A stretch of 64,000 nucleotides of DNA from Herminiimonas sp. (GTDB lineage Bacteria; Pseudomonadota; Gammaproteobacteria; Burkholderiales; Burkholderiaceae_D). The position numbers and the translations under genes are program-made. Below, one piece after another: positions 33,689 to 42,667 of this stretch. The stretch lies in NCBI GenBank assembly GCA_027310305.1, contig DAIDBD010000007.1, positions 124,001 through 188,000 on the forward strand, written 5' to 3'. The notes below the pieces were generated by a model. It was not told the origin of the DNA and ran no database searches. It saw nothing but the letters and a program-made list of their open reading frames with translations. Within the stretch, counting starts at the first letter, position 1; the number at the start of each line of letters is the position of its first letter.

Positions 33689-34245
33689 AGCGCATCCTGC
33701 TTGTCACTACCCTGGGGCTGTGGTCGGCCACCGCCGCCTTCGCTCAATCTGCTCTCCCGTCAACCCGGACTACCGCGTCCCAGGCGCTGATCGTCGTCGA
33801 GGACCGTGGTGGCGTCTCGGCCTTGCCGTACTACCAGGCCCTGAATCCACAGGACGCGAGCCCTGCCCAGCCGCACGCTGCGACACCGGTGCCCCGCGTC
33901 GAGAATCCGGCCGCTGCGGAGGCGGCCGTGCTGCCGGTTCGCTCGGCGCGGCTGACGCCCGGCGACGAGCCGCGCCGCGTGATTCGCGCGCCAGGCTTGA
34001 CGCCGCTATTCCTGGTGGGGGACGACGATCGCTCGCGCGCCTGGCTGCGGCAGCGGCGCGCGGCCCTGCAGGAACTGCGGGCGGTAGGACTGGTGGTCAA
34101 CGTGGCCACGCCCGAGGCGCTGGCCGCGCTGCGCCGGCTCGCGCCCGGGCTCATGCTTTCGCCAATCTCCGGCGACGATATGGCGCAACGGCTCGGCATC
34201 CGCCACTACCCGGTGCTGATCACCGCCACCGGCATCGAGCCTTGA
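33685..34245 (+). CDS. PFL_4695 / TIGR03765 family ICE protein
   Basis: A 186-residue exported protein (signal peptide MKRILLVTTLGLWSATAAFA; core ALIVVEDRGGVSALPYYQALNPQ; LTPLFLVGDDDRSRAWLRQRRAALQELRAVGLVVNVATPEALAALRRL). Family restricted to ICEs with this T4SS. Function unknown, always beside TraD. Confidence 0.9.
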   Translation: MKRILLVTTLGLWSATAAFAQSALPSTRTTASQALIVVEDRGGVSALPYYQALNPQDASPAQPHAATPVPRVENPAAAEAAVLPVRSARLTPGDEPRRVIRAPGLTPLFLVGDDDRSRAWLRQRRAALQELRAVGLVVNVATPEALAALRRLAPGLMLSPISGDDMAQRLGIRHYPVLITATGIEP

Positions 34246-34270
34246 AGCGACATACGGTGAAGCGTCCGCC

Positions 34271-36436
34271 ATGGCCCAGCCCCAGCCCCACTCCGTCGAG
34301 GTACTGCTCCGGCCAGCGGTGGAGCTTTACACCGTCGCGGTGTGTGTCGGCGCCGCGCTTCTGTGCCTGGTGGCGCCGTGGTCGCTCGCGCTGAGCCCCT
34401 TGCTGGGCCTGGGCAGCGCGCTCGCGTTTCTCACCTTCGGCGCCATCCGCTGGCGGGATGCCTGGGCCATCCTACGCTACCGGCGCAACGTCCGGCGGTT
34501 GCCGCGCTACGTGATGACCAGCCGCGATGTGCCGGTCAGCCAGCAACGGCTGTTCATCGGCCGGGGTTTTCGCTGGGACCAGCGCCACACGCACCGGCTC
34601 GTGCAGACCTACCGGCCGGAGTTCCGCCGCTACGTCGAGCCGATGGCGATCTACCGCGCGGCGCGGCGCATCGAGGAGCGGCTGGAGTTCGCACCATTTC
34701 CAGTCTCGAAGCTGGCGAAGGCCCTGGCCTGGGACAGCCCGCTCAATCCAGCACGGCCGCTGCCGCCGGTGGGTGGGCTGCCGCGGCTGCACGGCATCGA
34801 ACCGAACGAGGTCGACGTCAGCCTGCCATTGGGCGAACGGGTGGGCCACTCACTGGTCCTGGGCACCACGCGCGTGGGCAAGACACGTCTGGCCGAACTG
34901 TTCATTACCCAGGACATCCGCCGCAAGGTGGGCGGCCAGCACGAGGTGGTGATCGTCTTCGACCCGAAGGGTGATGCCGACCTGTTGAAGCGTATGTACG
35001 TGGAGGCCAAGCGTGCCGGGAGAGAGGGCGAGTTCTACGTCTTTCACCTGGGCTGGCCGGACATCTCCGCGCGCTACAACGCCGTGGGGCGATTCGGCCG
35101 TATTTCCGAGGTCGCCACGCGCGTCGCGGGCCAGCTCTCGGGCGAGGGCAACAGTGCCGCGTTCCGCGAGTTCGCCTGGCGCTTCGTCAACATCATCGCG
35201 CGCGCCCTAGTGGAACTGGGACAGCGCCCCGACTACCTGCTGATCCAGCGTCACGTCATCAACATCGACGCACTGTTCATCGAGTACGCCCAGCACTTCT
35301 TCGCGAAGAACGAACCGAAGGCCTGGGACATCATCGTCCAGCTCGAAGCCAGGCTGAACGACAAGAACATCCCGCGCAACATGATCGGGCGCGAGAAGCG
35401 CGTCGTGGCGCTGGAGCAGTACCTCTCACAGGTGCGGGTCTACGACCCGGTGCTCGACGGCCTGCGCAGCGCGGTCCGCTACGACCGGACCTACTTCGAC
35501 AAGATCGTCGCGAGCCTGCTGCCACTGCTGGAGAAACTGACCACCGGCAAGATCGCCCAACTGCTCGCGCCGAACTATTCGGACCTGACCGACCCGCGGC
35601 CGATCTTCGACTGGATGCAGATCATCCGCAAGCGCGCGGTGGTCTACGTCGGGCTCGATGCGCTGTCTGACGCGGAAGTCGCCGCTGCCGTCGGCAACTC
35701 GATGTTCAGCGACCTGGTTTCGGTCGCCGGGCACATCTACAAGTTCGGCATCGACGACGGCTTGCCGGGCGCAGCGGCCGGCGTGAAGGTGCCGGTCAAC
35801 GTGCACGCCGACGAGTTCAATGAGCTGATGGGCGACGAGTTCATCCCGATGATCAACAAGGGGGGCGGCGCCGGTGTGCAGGTCACGGCCTACACGCAGA
35901 CGCTCTCCGACATCGAGGCGCGCATCGGCAACCGCGCCAAGGCCGGTCAGGTGATCGGCAACTTCAATAACCTGTTCATGCTGCGCGTGCGCGAGACCGC
36001 CACGGCGGAACTGCTCACGCGGCAGTTGCCCAAGGTCGAGGTGTATGCGACGACGGTGATGAGCGGCGCGACCGACAGCTCCGATCCCACCGGCAACACC
36101 GCCTTTACCTCCAACACGCAGGACCGCATCACCACCACCAGCGTGCCGCTGATCGAGCCGTCGCATGTCGTCGCATTGCCCAAGGGGCAGTGCTTCGCGC
36201 TGATCGAGGGCGGCAACCTGTGGAAGATTCGCATGCCGCTGCCGGCGCCCGACCCCGACGAGGCGATGCCGAAGGATCTGCAGGAGCTGGCCGGCTACAT
36301 GCGGCAGCACTACGTCGAGGCCGGCGACTGGTGGGAGAGCCAGGGCCTGCCCGGCCTGCAGGACAGCGCACTGCCGGCCGACCTGGTGGACGACTTCAAG
36401 CAGATGGCGGGCGATGCCGCGGAGGCCGAGGCATGA
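34271..36436 (+). CDS. traD: TraD-type coupling protein (VirD4 family ATPase)
   Basis: A 721-residue coupling protein. N-terminal membrane helices (about residues 15-65), Walker A GTTRVGKTR (about 197-205), Walker B VVIVFDPKGD, and later motifs VNVHADEFNELMGDEF and AYTQTLSDIEARIG. Brings the relaxase-DNA complex to the T4SS. Matches the SXT/PFGI TraD family (TIGR03743). It overlaps the next gene by ATGA. Confidence 0.95.
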   Translation: MAQPQPHSVEVLLRPAVELYTVAVCVGAALLCLVAPWSLALSPLLGLGSALAFLTFGAIRWRDAWAILRYRRNVRRLPRYVMTSRDVPVSQQRLFIGRGFRWDQRHTHRLVQTYRPEFRRYVEPMAIYRAARRIEERLEFAPFPVSKLAKALAWDSPLNPARPLPPVGGLPRLHGIEPNEVDVSLPLGERVGHSLVLGTTRVGKTRLAELFITQDIRRKVGGQHEVVIVFDPKGDADLLKRMYVEAKRAGREGEFYVFHLGWPDISARYNAVGRFGRISEVATRVAGQLSGEGNSAAFREFAWRFVNIIARALVELGQRPDYLLIQRHVINIDALFIEYAQHFFAKNEPKAWDIIVQLEARLNDKNIPRNMIGREKRVVALEQYLSQVRVYDPVLDGLRSAVRYDRTYFDKIVASLLPLLEKLTTGKIAQLLAPNYSDLTDPRPIFDWMQIIRKRAVVYVGLDALSDAEVAAAVGNSMFSDLVSVAGHIYKFGIDDGLPGAAAGVKVPVNVHADEFNELMGDEFIPMINKGGGAGVQVTAYTQTLSDIEARIGNRAKAGQVIGNFNNLFMLRVRETATAELLTRQLPKVEVYATTVMSGATDSSDPTGNTAFTSNTQDRITTTSVPLIEPSHVVALPKGQCFALIEGGNLWKIRMPLPAPDPDEAMPKDLQELAGYMRQHYVEAGDWWESQGLPGLQDSALPADLVDDFKQMAGDAAEAEA

Positions 36437-37182
36437 CCGACCCGGCCGTCGCCGCGCAACGGCAGCAGGTTCGCCAGCAAGGGCTGATCGCGGGTCTGGT
36501 CACGCTGCCGTTTCGCTTTTTCGGCGTACTGTGCGGCTCGCTACTGCTGTGCATCGTGATCGAGTGCATAGGCCTGCATTTCTTCTGGCCCGAGCAAGGC
36601 TGGCACCACGCGCAGGGCATGCTCGATTACGAGCTCGCCCAGGTCTCGGAGAACTTCACGCGCAGCGTGCTCGTGCAGGAGCCGGGGCGTAGCGCGCGCC
36701 GGCTCATCGAGCACGCCTATGACTGGATGTTCCTCAAGAGCGGTGTGCTCGATTGGATTCGCGACGCCGCGGCGCAGTCCCGCGCCGGCGCGCACAACCA
36801 GGCTCATGACTTCCGCTACTATCTGGGCCAAGTGTATGTGCACTTGGAGAGCTACCTGATCGCTTCCGCCTACACCGTGCTGGTTTTCCTGGTGCGGCTG
36901 TTGGTGCTGACCCTGACCTTGCCCCTGTTCCTGATGGCCGCCTTCGTCGGCCTGGTGGACGGGTTGGTGCGCCGGGACGTGCGCAGGTTCGGCGCCGGAC
37001 GCGAATCGGGCTTCGTCTATCACCGCGCGCGCGCCAGCCTGATGCCGCTGGTTGTGCTGCCGTGGGTCGTCTACCTGGCGCTGCCGGTGAGCGTGCATCC
37101 GTTGCTGATCCTGCTGCCCAGCGCGGTGCTGCTCGGTGGCGCCGTAGACATCGCCGCAGCGACGTTCAAGAAATACCTCTAG
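36433..37182 (+). CDS. TIGR03747 family ICE membrane protein
   Basis: A 249-residue membrane protein with about four helices (FFGVLCGSLLLCIVIECIGLHFFW; LIASAYTVLVFLVRLLVLTLTLPLFLMAAFVGL; LMPLVVLPWVVYLALPV; LLILLPSAVLLGGAVDIAAA). Conserved partner of TraD in this ICE class. The transfer operon is interrupted after this gene by cargo on the other strand. Confidence 0.92.
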   Translation: MTDPAVAAQRQQVRQQGLIAGLVTLPFRFFGVLCGSLLLCIVIECIGLHFFWPEQGWHHAQGMLDYELAQVSENFTRSVLVQEPGRSARRLIEHAYDWMFLKSGVLDWIRDAAAQSRAGAHNQAHDFRYYLGQVYVHLESYLIASAYTVLVFLVRLLVLTLTLPLFLMAAFVGLVDGLVRRDVRRFGAGRESGFVYHRARASLMPLVVLPWVVYLALPVSVHPLLILLPSAVLLGGAVDIAAATFKKYL

Positions 37183-37304
37183 CGCCCGGTTGCGGCCGTC
37201 GGCGATGATGAGCACGCACCCGTCAGCGGTTGGCGGCGCCGTCCTCGCCGCCGTGAGACCGAGACGCCCGGGCTCGCCACGGGCCACTTGGTGAGACCGG
37301 GGAG

Positions 37305-39050
37305 CTACGCATTAGGCTCAGGCTGAGGAGCGGCCGCCGCTTCCGGCTCGGGCTCGGAGGGCGCGGGGTCAAGTTCGAGGTAGACGTAGCTCGGCTCGCG
37401 TCGGAGTCCCTCGGCCGGAGACGTGCGCACCAATCGCAAGTTCTCGGCATCGTAGGTCATGCCATCCACCAGGCACGACTCGGCGACGCGAGGGTTGTAC
37501 CCGTGCAGCCAGACGAAGTTCTTCTTCGTCCAGGCCAGCACGGCTTTCTGAAGCGCCCGGCTGTCCTTGTCGTAGTCGACCTGGCTGACAGCGAGTCCCA
37601 TCACGTTCAAGCAGAAGCCAAGAATCTTTGCCCCTTTGAAGTTGGCGAAGCGCCTCATGCCAGCAATCTCGTCGTAGAGAAGCCGGCGCACCTTGAACTT
37701 CACAACACGGCCGGCTGGGCCGTCGAGGTGATTGAAGTTGAACAGCTCACCCCACACCGAGTTGTGCTGAATCGACCAGCAGCCCCACTCCGGCGACCTG
37801 ACCGCCGAAGCATGGAAGATCACCTCGAAGATCATGCTGGCGATATGATCATAGAAGGTCTCGCGTGGGTGGCCGTGCTTCTCTTTCACACGAATGCGGA
37901 CGTGATCGGGAACTCCCTTTTCGTCGAGGATCTTGACCGCGTCTTTGATAAACTCGACAACGACACGAAGTCGGCGGGACGAGTCGGTGTCCCAAGCGCT
38001 GGTGAGTTCGTTCAGCGTATAGAGATCGGAGGCAGCATTCTCGATGTAGCCCTTCGCGCGATAGAGCACGAACGAATGGCCGCCATACCCTTCTTTGACA
38101 TAGCTGCGGAAGGTTATCAACACCACCCGGCAGTAGGCTTCCCACTGCCCGGCGTCCCATTCCCTCTTACCGTAGATGTCAGGGTCAAGCAGGGTTCCGA
38201 TTGTCTCGACCATCTCGTAGTTAGCGAACATCGCTTGGCTGAGAGGCTTGTGGTAACCGATCAGGCCCGACTCGTAGCCCTCTGCTTCGTGGTAGAGGAA
38301 TGAGTCCTTGTTTGCCAGTGCTTCGTTGACAATGTTCTTGGCGTAGGTCTCGACTTGGATGCCGTGCTTTTTCATCTCTGCCATTGCCTGGAACACGGCC
38401 AGGGCGGTACCAGGCGAAGACTCGACGATTGCGCGGCACAGTCTTTTGTCGGCAATGAGCAGAAGCAGGTCGTTGGCATACCCCTCCACCTTCGGTGGGG
38501 TACGCTTCGCTTCCCTTTCGCGCTCGACCCGGTAGTTCTTGAGCCTGCCCCTATCCGTAGCGTGGCGGACGAGCGAACTGGCCGAGTAGGCTAGCTCGTC
38601 TGCGATTACGGCGAGCTCCGTCGGTGATCCCTTGAGGATGAATCGATACAGGGTCTGCGCGAAGCGCTCGGCGTTGTGCCTGCCGTACTTGGGTGGACGG
38701 ATAAACGCGAACCAAGTCCAAGTGAGGAACGTCAGCAGGAACAATCCGCCCAAGATCGCTTGCCACGATGCAGGCGTCAGGAGGTTGCCCTTTGGTACGA
38801 GCCACTGCTCGGCGCGCCAGAGGTCCGTCAGCAGCGTGAGCACGCCGACAGCGGTGACGACCGAGAACGTGATGCCTAGTAGAGGTATGGGGGTGGTCCG
38901 AACCCGGAACCGGTAGCGGACGTCGGCGATTGTCCAGGCCAACACCATGAGCGCGAGACCCGCGAGGAACTCTGAGAAGCCGAAGAACTTCTGCCCACTG
39001 CCATCGAGATGGATGAAGCAAACGCCCACGAAGCACTGTTCAACTGTCAC
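37305..39050 (-). CDS. Unknown membrane-anchored protein (possible defence cargo)
   Basis: A 581-residue protein I do not recognise. It has three or four N-terminal membrane helices (FFGFSEFLAGLALMVLAWTIA; IPLLGITFSVVTAVGVLTLL; ILGGLFLLTFLTWTWFAFI) and a 450-residue cytoplasmic domain (TELAVIADELAYSASSLVRHA, CWSIQHNSVWGELFNFNHL, YNPRVAESCLVDGMTYD), with an acidic Pro/Ala tail. No nuclease or kinase motif is visible. Lower GC than its neighbours and opposite strand show it is an insertion between TIGR03747 and RAQPRD genes. Anti-phage function is only a possibility from location. Confidence 0.8.
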   Translation of the reverse strand: MTVEQCFVGVCFIHLDGSGQKFFGFSEFLAGLALMVLAWTIADVRYRFRVRTTPIPLLGITFSVVTAVGVLTLLTDLWRAEQWLVPKGNLLTPASWQAILGGLFLLTFLTWTWFAFIRPPKYGRHNAERFAQTLYRFILKGSPTELAVIADELAYSASSLVRHATDRGRLKNYRVEREREAKRTPPKVEGYANDLLLLIADKRLCRAIVESSPGTALAVFQAMAEMKKHGIQVETYAKNIVNEALANKDSFLYHEAEGYESGLIGYHKPLSQAMFANYEMVETIGTLLDPDIYGKREWDAGQWEAYCRVVLITFRSYVKEGYGGHSFVLYRAKGYIENAASDLYTLNELTSAWDTDSSRRLRVVVEFIKDAVKILDEKGVPDHVRIRVKEKHGHPRETFYDHIASMIFEVIFHASAVRSPEWGCWSIQHNSVWGELFNFNHLDGPAGRVVKFKVRRLLYDEIAGMRRFANFKGAKILGFCLNVMGLAVSQVDYDKDSRALQKAVLAWTKKNFVWLHGYNPRVAESCLVDGMTYDAENLRLVRTSPAEGLRREPSYVYLELDPAPSEPEPEAAAAPQPEPNA

Positions 39051-39206
39051 TTGGACCTCCTCCTTGTATCCGTCGCATTCATCGTCGAGTCTTCAAGCGG
39101 ATGCGGATGCCCGCGATCTGTATCTGCCTGAATTCGACTTCAGGTCGAATCCTGTATAGCCAGTCTCGTCGATGTGAAAGCATTCCATGTCCGCCCCTCG
39201 CTTCCG

Positions 39207-40511
39207 TCACCGCCCGAGCAGCGCGGCGGCGGCATCCATCTGTTCGTGCTCGAAGGCAGGCGCGAAGTCATCCAGCTCGACCGCGCGCAATCCAACCTCC
39301 GGGCTGAGCGCGACCTGGCGCCAGCTCGATACTGCGGCATGCACCTCGCCCAGCACGGCCAGGGCCTGTGCCTCGTCGAGCGCGAAGTACGATGCGCGGG
39401 CCAGCAGCATCTGCACGTCGGTGATCGGCCCATCCTGCTCGGTCAGCCAGGTCTTGGACTCCCTGTCCTTGTCCGGGAAGGGATTGATGTCGAAGGCAGG
39501 CGCCAGACGCCACAGCCCGTGCTCCACGTGCAGGAATCCGTGGTTCTGCAGGTGATCGTCCACGTTGGTGATCAGCAGGTTGAGCACCAGGCGGCGCCAA
39601 AGCTGGCGTACATCCTCGGTGGGCGCGTGGCTGTGGGAGCGGATGGCGTCTGCGATCTCCATGTAGCTACGATCCTCCTCGCGCGAGGCTTGCAGCAGCG
39701 ATGCGGCCGACTGGTAGGGGATGCGGCCGTCTTCGCCGTCGCGATCGAACCGGCGGATCACCGCTACCGGCACCTCGTTTCCCCTGTCACCCAGCAAGAC
39801 GATGCGCGCGGGCGCGGCATCGATGCCCGCCTGCGCCGCCAGTTTCAGGGCCAGCACCTCGCCGCGCGTGACGCTGCGGGTGTCGCCCACGCTCGGAAAC
39901 TTGCCGATGGCCAGCCAGCCGTCCTCGTCCACCATCGTGCACTTGGGCCGCAGTCCGCCAAGCGATGTGCCCTTGCCTTGCAGGTAACGCAAATCCTCCG
40001 CCGATTCCTGCCCGCGTTCGACGGCACGGCTGGCCTGGTAGATGTGCTCCAGCTCGATTAACGGCGGCGTGTTGCGCCGGCCTTTCGCGACCGTCCTGTG
40101 CCACGTTCCATCTGCATCGCGCAGGCGCACTGCACCGACGCGGCTAAAGTCGTCGACTGCCAGCAGGTAGTCCAGCTCGGTGAGGGCAGGCAGTCCCGGA
40201 TCGACCCGACGGCGCTTGGCATGGTCGCGGGCGATGATGCGTCGGCCCCAGGCATCCGGCGCGGTATCTGCGATCGCACCATGGAACACGGAATCATGGG
40301 GCGATGCGGCCTTGTGCGGCTGGTGGCCCGGCATGAGCTGCAGGTCGGCCGACACGTTGAAGCACGCCGGATGGGCCAGCCAAGCCGCATCATAGGCGAA
40401 GGCGCTGTTCTCGCGCCGGCCCTGCCGGACATAGATGAGCGAACCGACCGGCAGGCCTGCCTTGCCGATGCACAACTGGACCTGCTGACGGATCGGAGCG
40501 ACGGCAGCCAT
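39207..40511 (-). CDS. hipA: HipA-type toxin kinase
   Basis: A 434-residue HipA-family Ser/Thr kinase: N-terminal barrel (VGSLIYVRQGRRENSAFAYDAAWLAH), GTSLGGLRPKCTMVDEDGWLAIGKF (P-loop-like and Lys), catalytic loop NLLITNVDDHLQNHGFL and metal-binding APAFDINPFP. HipA kinases phosphorylate aminoacyl-tRNA synthetases and cause dormancy. Its start overlaps the hipB stop by one base, the usual order antitoxin-toxin. The 39051-39206 gap holds only ATTCGAC/GTCGAAT (39132-39150). Confidence 0.93.
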   Translation of the reverse strand: MAAVAPIRQQVQLCIGKAGLPVGSLIYVRQGRRENSAFAYDAAWLAHPACFNVSADLQLMPGHQPHKAASPHDSVFHGAIADTAPDAWGRRIIARDHAKRRRVDPGLPALTELDYLLAVDDFSRVGAVRLRDADGTWHRTVAKGRRNTPPLIELEHIYQASRAVERGQESAEDLRYLQGKGTSLGGLRPKCTMVDEDGWLAIGKFPSVGDTRSVTRGEVLALKLAAQAGIDAAPARIVLLGDRGNEVPVAVIRRFDRDGEDGRIPYQSAASLLQASREEDRSYMEIADAIRSHSHAPTEDVRQLWRRLVLNLLITNVDDHLQNHGFLHVEHGLWRLAPAFDINPFPDKDRESKTWLTEQDGPITDVQMLLARASYFALDEAQALAVLGEVHAAVSSWRQVALSPEVGLRAVELDDFAPAFEHEQMDAAAALLGR

Positions 40512-40837
40512 CAGAGCGCTCCCGAGCTGCCGCCGGGCTTGCTGCGCACGCGCTTGGGCAAGCGCTCGTCCATCAGCGTCAGGCCGATCTCGTCGTGAGC
40601 AGTGTCCAGCAGATGCTCCAGCGCCTGGATTTCGCCGAAGACATGCAGCGCACGGGCGAAAAAGTGGATGGGCACGCGCACGTCACCTTTCTCCATGCGG
40701 CGCACGGTGGAAAGGGATGCCCCCATGCGCTCGGCCAGCGAAGCCTGCGAGATATGGCGGCGCCGGCGCGCCAGCGAAATGTCGCTGCCGAGCTTGTGGA
40801 TGGCGCGCTCGACAGGCAGGGGGATCGGGGATTCCAT
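40511..40837 (-). CDS. hipB: HipB-type antitoxin (XRE family)
   Basis: A 108-residue protein with an XRE helix-turn-helix (LGSDISLARRRRHISQASLAERMGASLSTVRRMEKGD) and a C-terminal extension (LMDERLPKRVRSKPGGSSGAL). Start 40837 chosen over the listed upstream one because the N-terminus then fits HipB and lies downstream of a regulatory region. It would neutralise HipA and repress the operon. Confidence 0.9.
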   Translation of the reverse strand: MESPIPLPVERAIHKLGSDISLARRRRHISQASLAERMGASLSTVRRMEKGDVRVPIHFFARALHVFGEIQALEHLLDTAHDEIGLTLMDERLPKRVRSKPGGSSGAL

Positions 40838-41127
40838 GCTAATCGCTCCCAAAGGATTCTTAATGTCAGATACAGAGTTCTGTCGGGACGATTATATCAG
40901 ACGACACCATGAAATAACAATAAATGCTTCCATGGGAGCATTTAAATCCATTTTGCAGTCCATCGAGAACTCTAAGGTGGCGGAATTGGTGCGCGCTACG
41001 CACTTCTGGCTCAATGACTGGGCGGCGTTGCGCCATCAATCCGGTCGCACAGGAGTTCCCTTTTTCTGCTGCGCCTGAGTGGGGGGCGCAGCAGCATCAA
41101 CACCATTCACTACACGGGGGAATGGCG
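40838..41127. other. Intergenic region between hipB and the RAQPRD gene
   Basis: No gene. It holds a near-perfect 24-bp palindrome TAAATGCTTCCATGGGAGCA(TTTA) at 40921-40944 (one mismatched pair), and CTGCTGCGCC (41066-41075) exactly inverted at 41085-41094 with a 9-base loop. The first lies in the A+T-rich hip promoter region; the second is in the leader of the returning transfer operon. This is the boundary between inserted cargo and backbone. Confidence 0.55.
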
Positions 41128-41517
41128 ATGGAACAAACCCGCCGACGCATTGGCACATGGCCGCGCGCAATGGCTGCGTTGCCGCTGGTGTTGGCCCTCT
41201 CGATTTCGGCCGTGCGTCCGGCCATGGCCTCCGACAGTGCTCTGGAGCGCGAGCAACTCGCGGCCCTGGCGCGTCAGATCGAGTTGGCCGATCGGCTAGC
41301 CAACCATCTGGCAGACCAGGCCGCCAGCACCGCGTCGCCAGAGCGTGCCCGCTACCACTTCGACTACGCCCGGCTGCGCGCCGATCTGCAGCGCATCCGC
41401 GCCGGCGTGCAAGACTACCTCGTTCCGCAGCGCGCCCAGCCGCGCGATCCCGTGGCCCTCACGGGCGACTACACCCGCAGCCGCATCGCAGACGATAAGG
41501 AGGCGCCGTCGCCATGA
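41128..41517 (+). CDS. RAQPRD family ICE protein
   Basis: A 129-residue exported protein with a signal peptide (ALPLVLALSISAVRPAMA) and the family-naming motif at VPQRAQPRDPV. Helical mature part. ATG 41128 chosen: the alternative at 41122 is too close to the GGGGGA ribosome site. First gene of the second half of the transfer operon; overlaps the next gene. Confidence 0.92.
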   Translation: MEQTRRRIGTWPRAMAALPLVLALSISAVRPAMASDSALEREQLAALARQIELADRLANHLADQAASTASPERARYHFDYARLRADLQRIRAGVQDYLVPQRAQPRDPVALTGDYTRSRIADDKEAPSP

Positions 41518-41753
41518 CCCCTTCCGCCGATCAGGTCGCCGCGTTCCAGGCCAACGGCGGCTTCACGCCCGCGACCGTATCCACCGTCGTGCTCGGCTTC
41601 GTCTTCGCCATCCTGCTGCTGTGGGGCGTATGGGCGATGCGCACCGCCTATGTCGGCTGGGCCGAGCAGCGGCTGTCCCAACGCCAGTTCCTCGGTGTCA
41701 TCGTGCGTTTTGTCGCGATGTACCTGGTGCTGAGCTTCTTCCTTCTGTCCTGA
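41514..41753 (+). CDS. TIGR03758 family ICE membrane protein
   Basis: A 79-residue protein with two helices (VSTVVLGFVFAILLLWGVWAM; VIVRFVAMYLVLSFFLLS). Small pilin-region membrane protein of the MPF_G T4SS, by position possibly a pilin or its chaperone. Function not established. Confidence 0.9.
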   Translation: MTPSADQVAAFQANGGFTPATVSTVVLGFVFAILLLWGVWAMRTAYVGWAEQRLSQRQFLGVIVRFVAMYLVLSFFLLS

Positions 41754-41776
41754 CCACCACGAAAGGGTATTCCGCC

Positions 41777-42169
41777 ATGAACGCTTCTTCCCTTGCGCAT
41801 CGCGCTTCCTCCCGCTTCCCGCTGCCCACCCCGCAGCGTATTGCTGCTGCATTCGCGCCGCTGGCGAGTGCAGTCGCACCGCTGTCCTCACACGCGGCCG
41901 GCCTACCCACGATGGAAGATCCGTCGCGTGGTACGGGCAGCGGCATCATGCAGACGCTGCAGAACTACGGCTACGACATCGTGCTGCTGGTCGCACTGCT
42001 CGTGGTCGCTTCGATGTTCATCGGCGTCTGCTACCACGCCTACACGCGCTACGCGGAGATTCACACCGGCCGCGCCACCTGGGGTCAGTTCGGTCTGACC
42101 GTGGCGGTCGGCGCCATCCTGCTGGTCGTCGGCATCTGGTTGCTTACCAAGGCCACCGGCGTGCTGTAA
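41777..42169 (+). CDS. TIGR03745 family ICE membrane protein (pilin-like)
   Basis: A 130-residue protein with a long leader (to SSHAAGLP), then two helices (YGYDIVLLVALLVVASMFIGVCYHAY; GLTVAVGAILLVVGIWLLTKA). Size and layout resemble T4SS major pilins (VirB2/TraA). Likely the pilus subunit, by analogy. Confidence 0.88.
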   Translation: MNASSLAHRASSRFPLPTPQRIAAAFAPLASAVAPLSSHAAGLPTMEDPSRGTGSGIMQTLQNYGYDIVLLVALLVVASMFIGVCYHAYTRYAEIHTGRATWGQFGLTVAVGAILLVVGIWLLTKATGVL

Positions 42170-42181
42170 GGGCCACAACCG

Positions 42182-42667
42182 ATGGCTGGCTCGATGGACA
42201 GTCCGCAGGACGTCCCGCGCGACGGGCTGGTGACCTTTCTGCCGCATCGCCTGAACCGGCATCCGGTGGTCGTGCGCGGGCTCACCGCCGATGAGCTGTG
42301 GGTCTGCGCGGGCCTGTCGGCCACGGCCGGCTTCGTGGCCGGGGTGCCGCTGGCGTGGCTCACCCACAGCATCGCCATGGTCCCGACGCTGATCGTCGTG
42401 GGCATCGGCATCGGCGTCTTCGTGGGCGGGGGACTGCTGCGCCGGTACAAGCGCGGCCGACCCGAGACCTGGCTGTATCGCCAGCTCCAGTGGCAGCTCG
42501 CGCTGCACCACCCCGCGCTGGCGGCCCACGTGGGCGGTGGGCAGCTCATCACCCGCTCGGGCTGGTGGACCACGCGGCGCCAGCGCCCCGGCCACCACGC
42601 CACGCGAGCCGCGGCTGTTCCGCCCTCGGAACGGGCGGCACGCAGAGACAGGAGGTCCATCCAGTGA
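42182..42667 (+). CDS. TIGR03750 family conjugal transfer protein
   Basis: A 161-residue protein: FLPHRLNRHPVVVRGLTADELWVCAGLSA, two helices (ATAGFVAGVPLAWLTH; TLIVVGIGIGVFVGGGLL) and RRYKRGRPETWLYRQLQ, a TraL/VirB3-like layout. Inner-membrane T4SS component, coupled to the next gene by GTGA. Confidence 0.9.
   Translation: MAGSMDSPQDVPRDGLVTFLPHRLNRHPVVVRGLTADELWVCAGLSATAGFVAGVPLAWLTHSIAMVPTLIVVGIGIGVFVGGGLLRRYKRGRPETWLYRQLQWQLALHHPALAAHVGGGQLITRSGWWTTRRQRPGHHATRAAAVPPSERAARRDRRSIQ

Noticed and set aside
39139-39162. TTCAGGTCGAATCCTG...CCA looks like the 3' end of a tRNA (possible att site)
   Set aside because: No acceptor or anticodon arm precedes it, the T-loop is one base short, and the sequence is better explained by the ATTCGAC/GTCGAAT hairpin.
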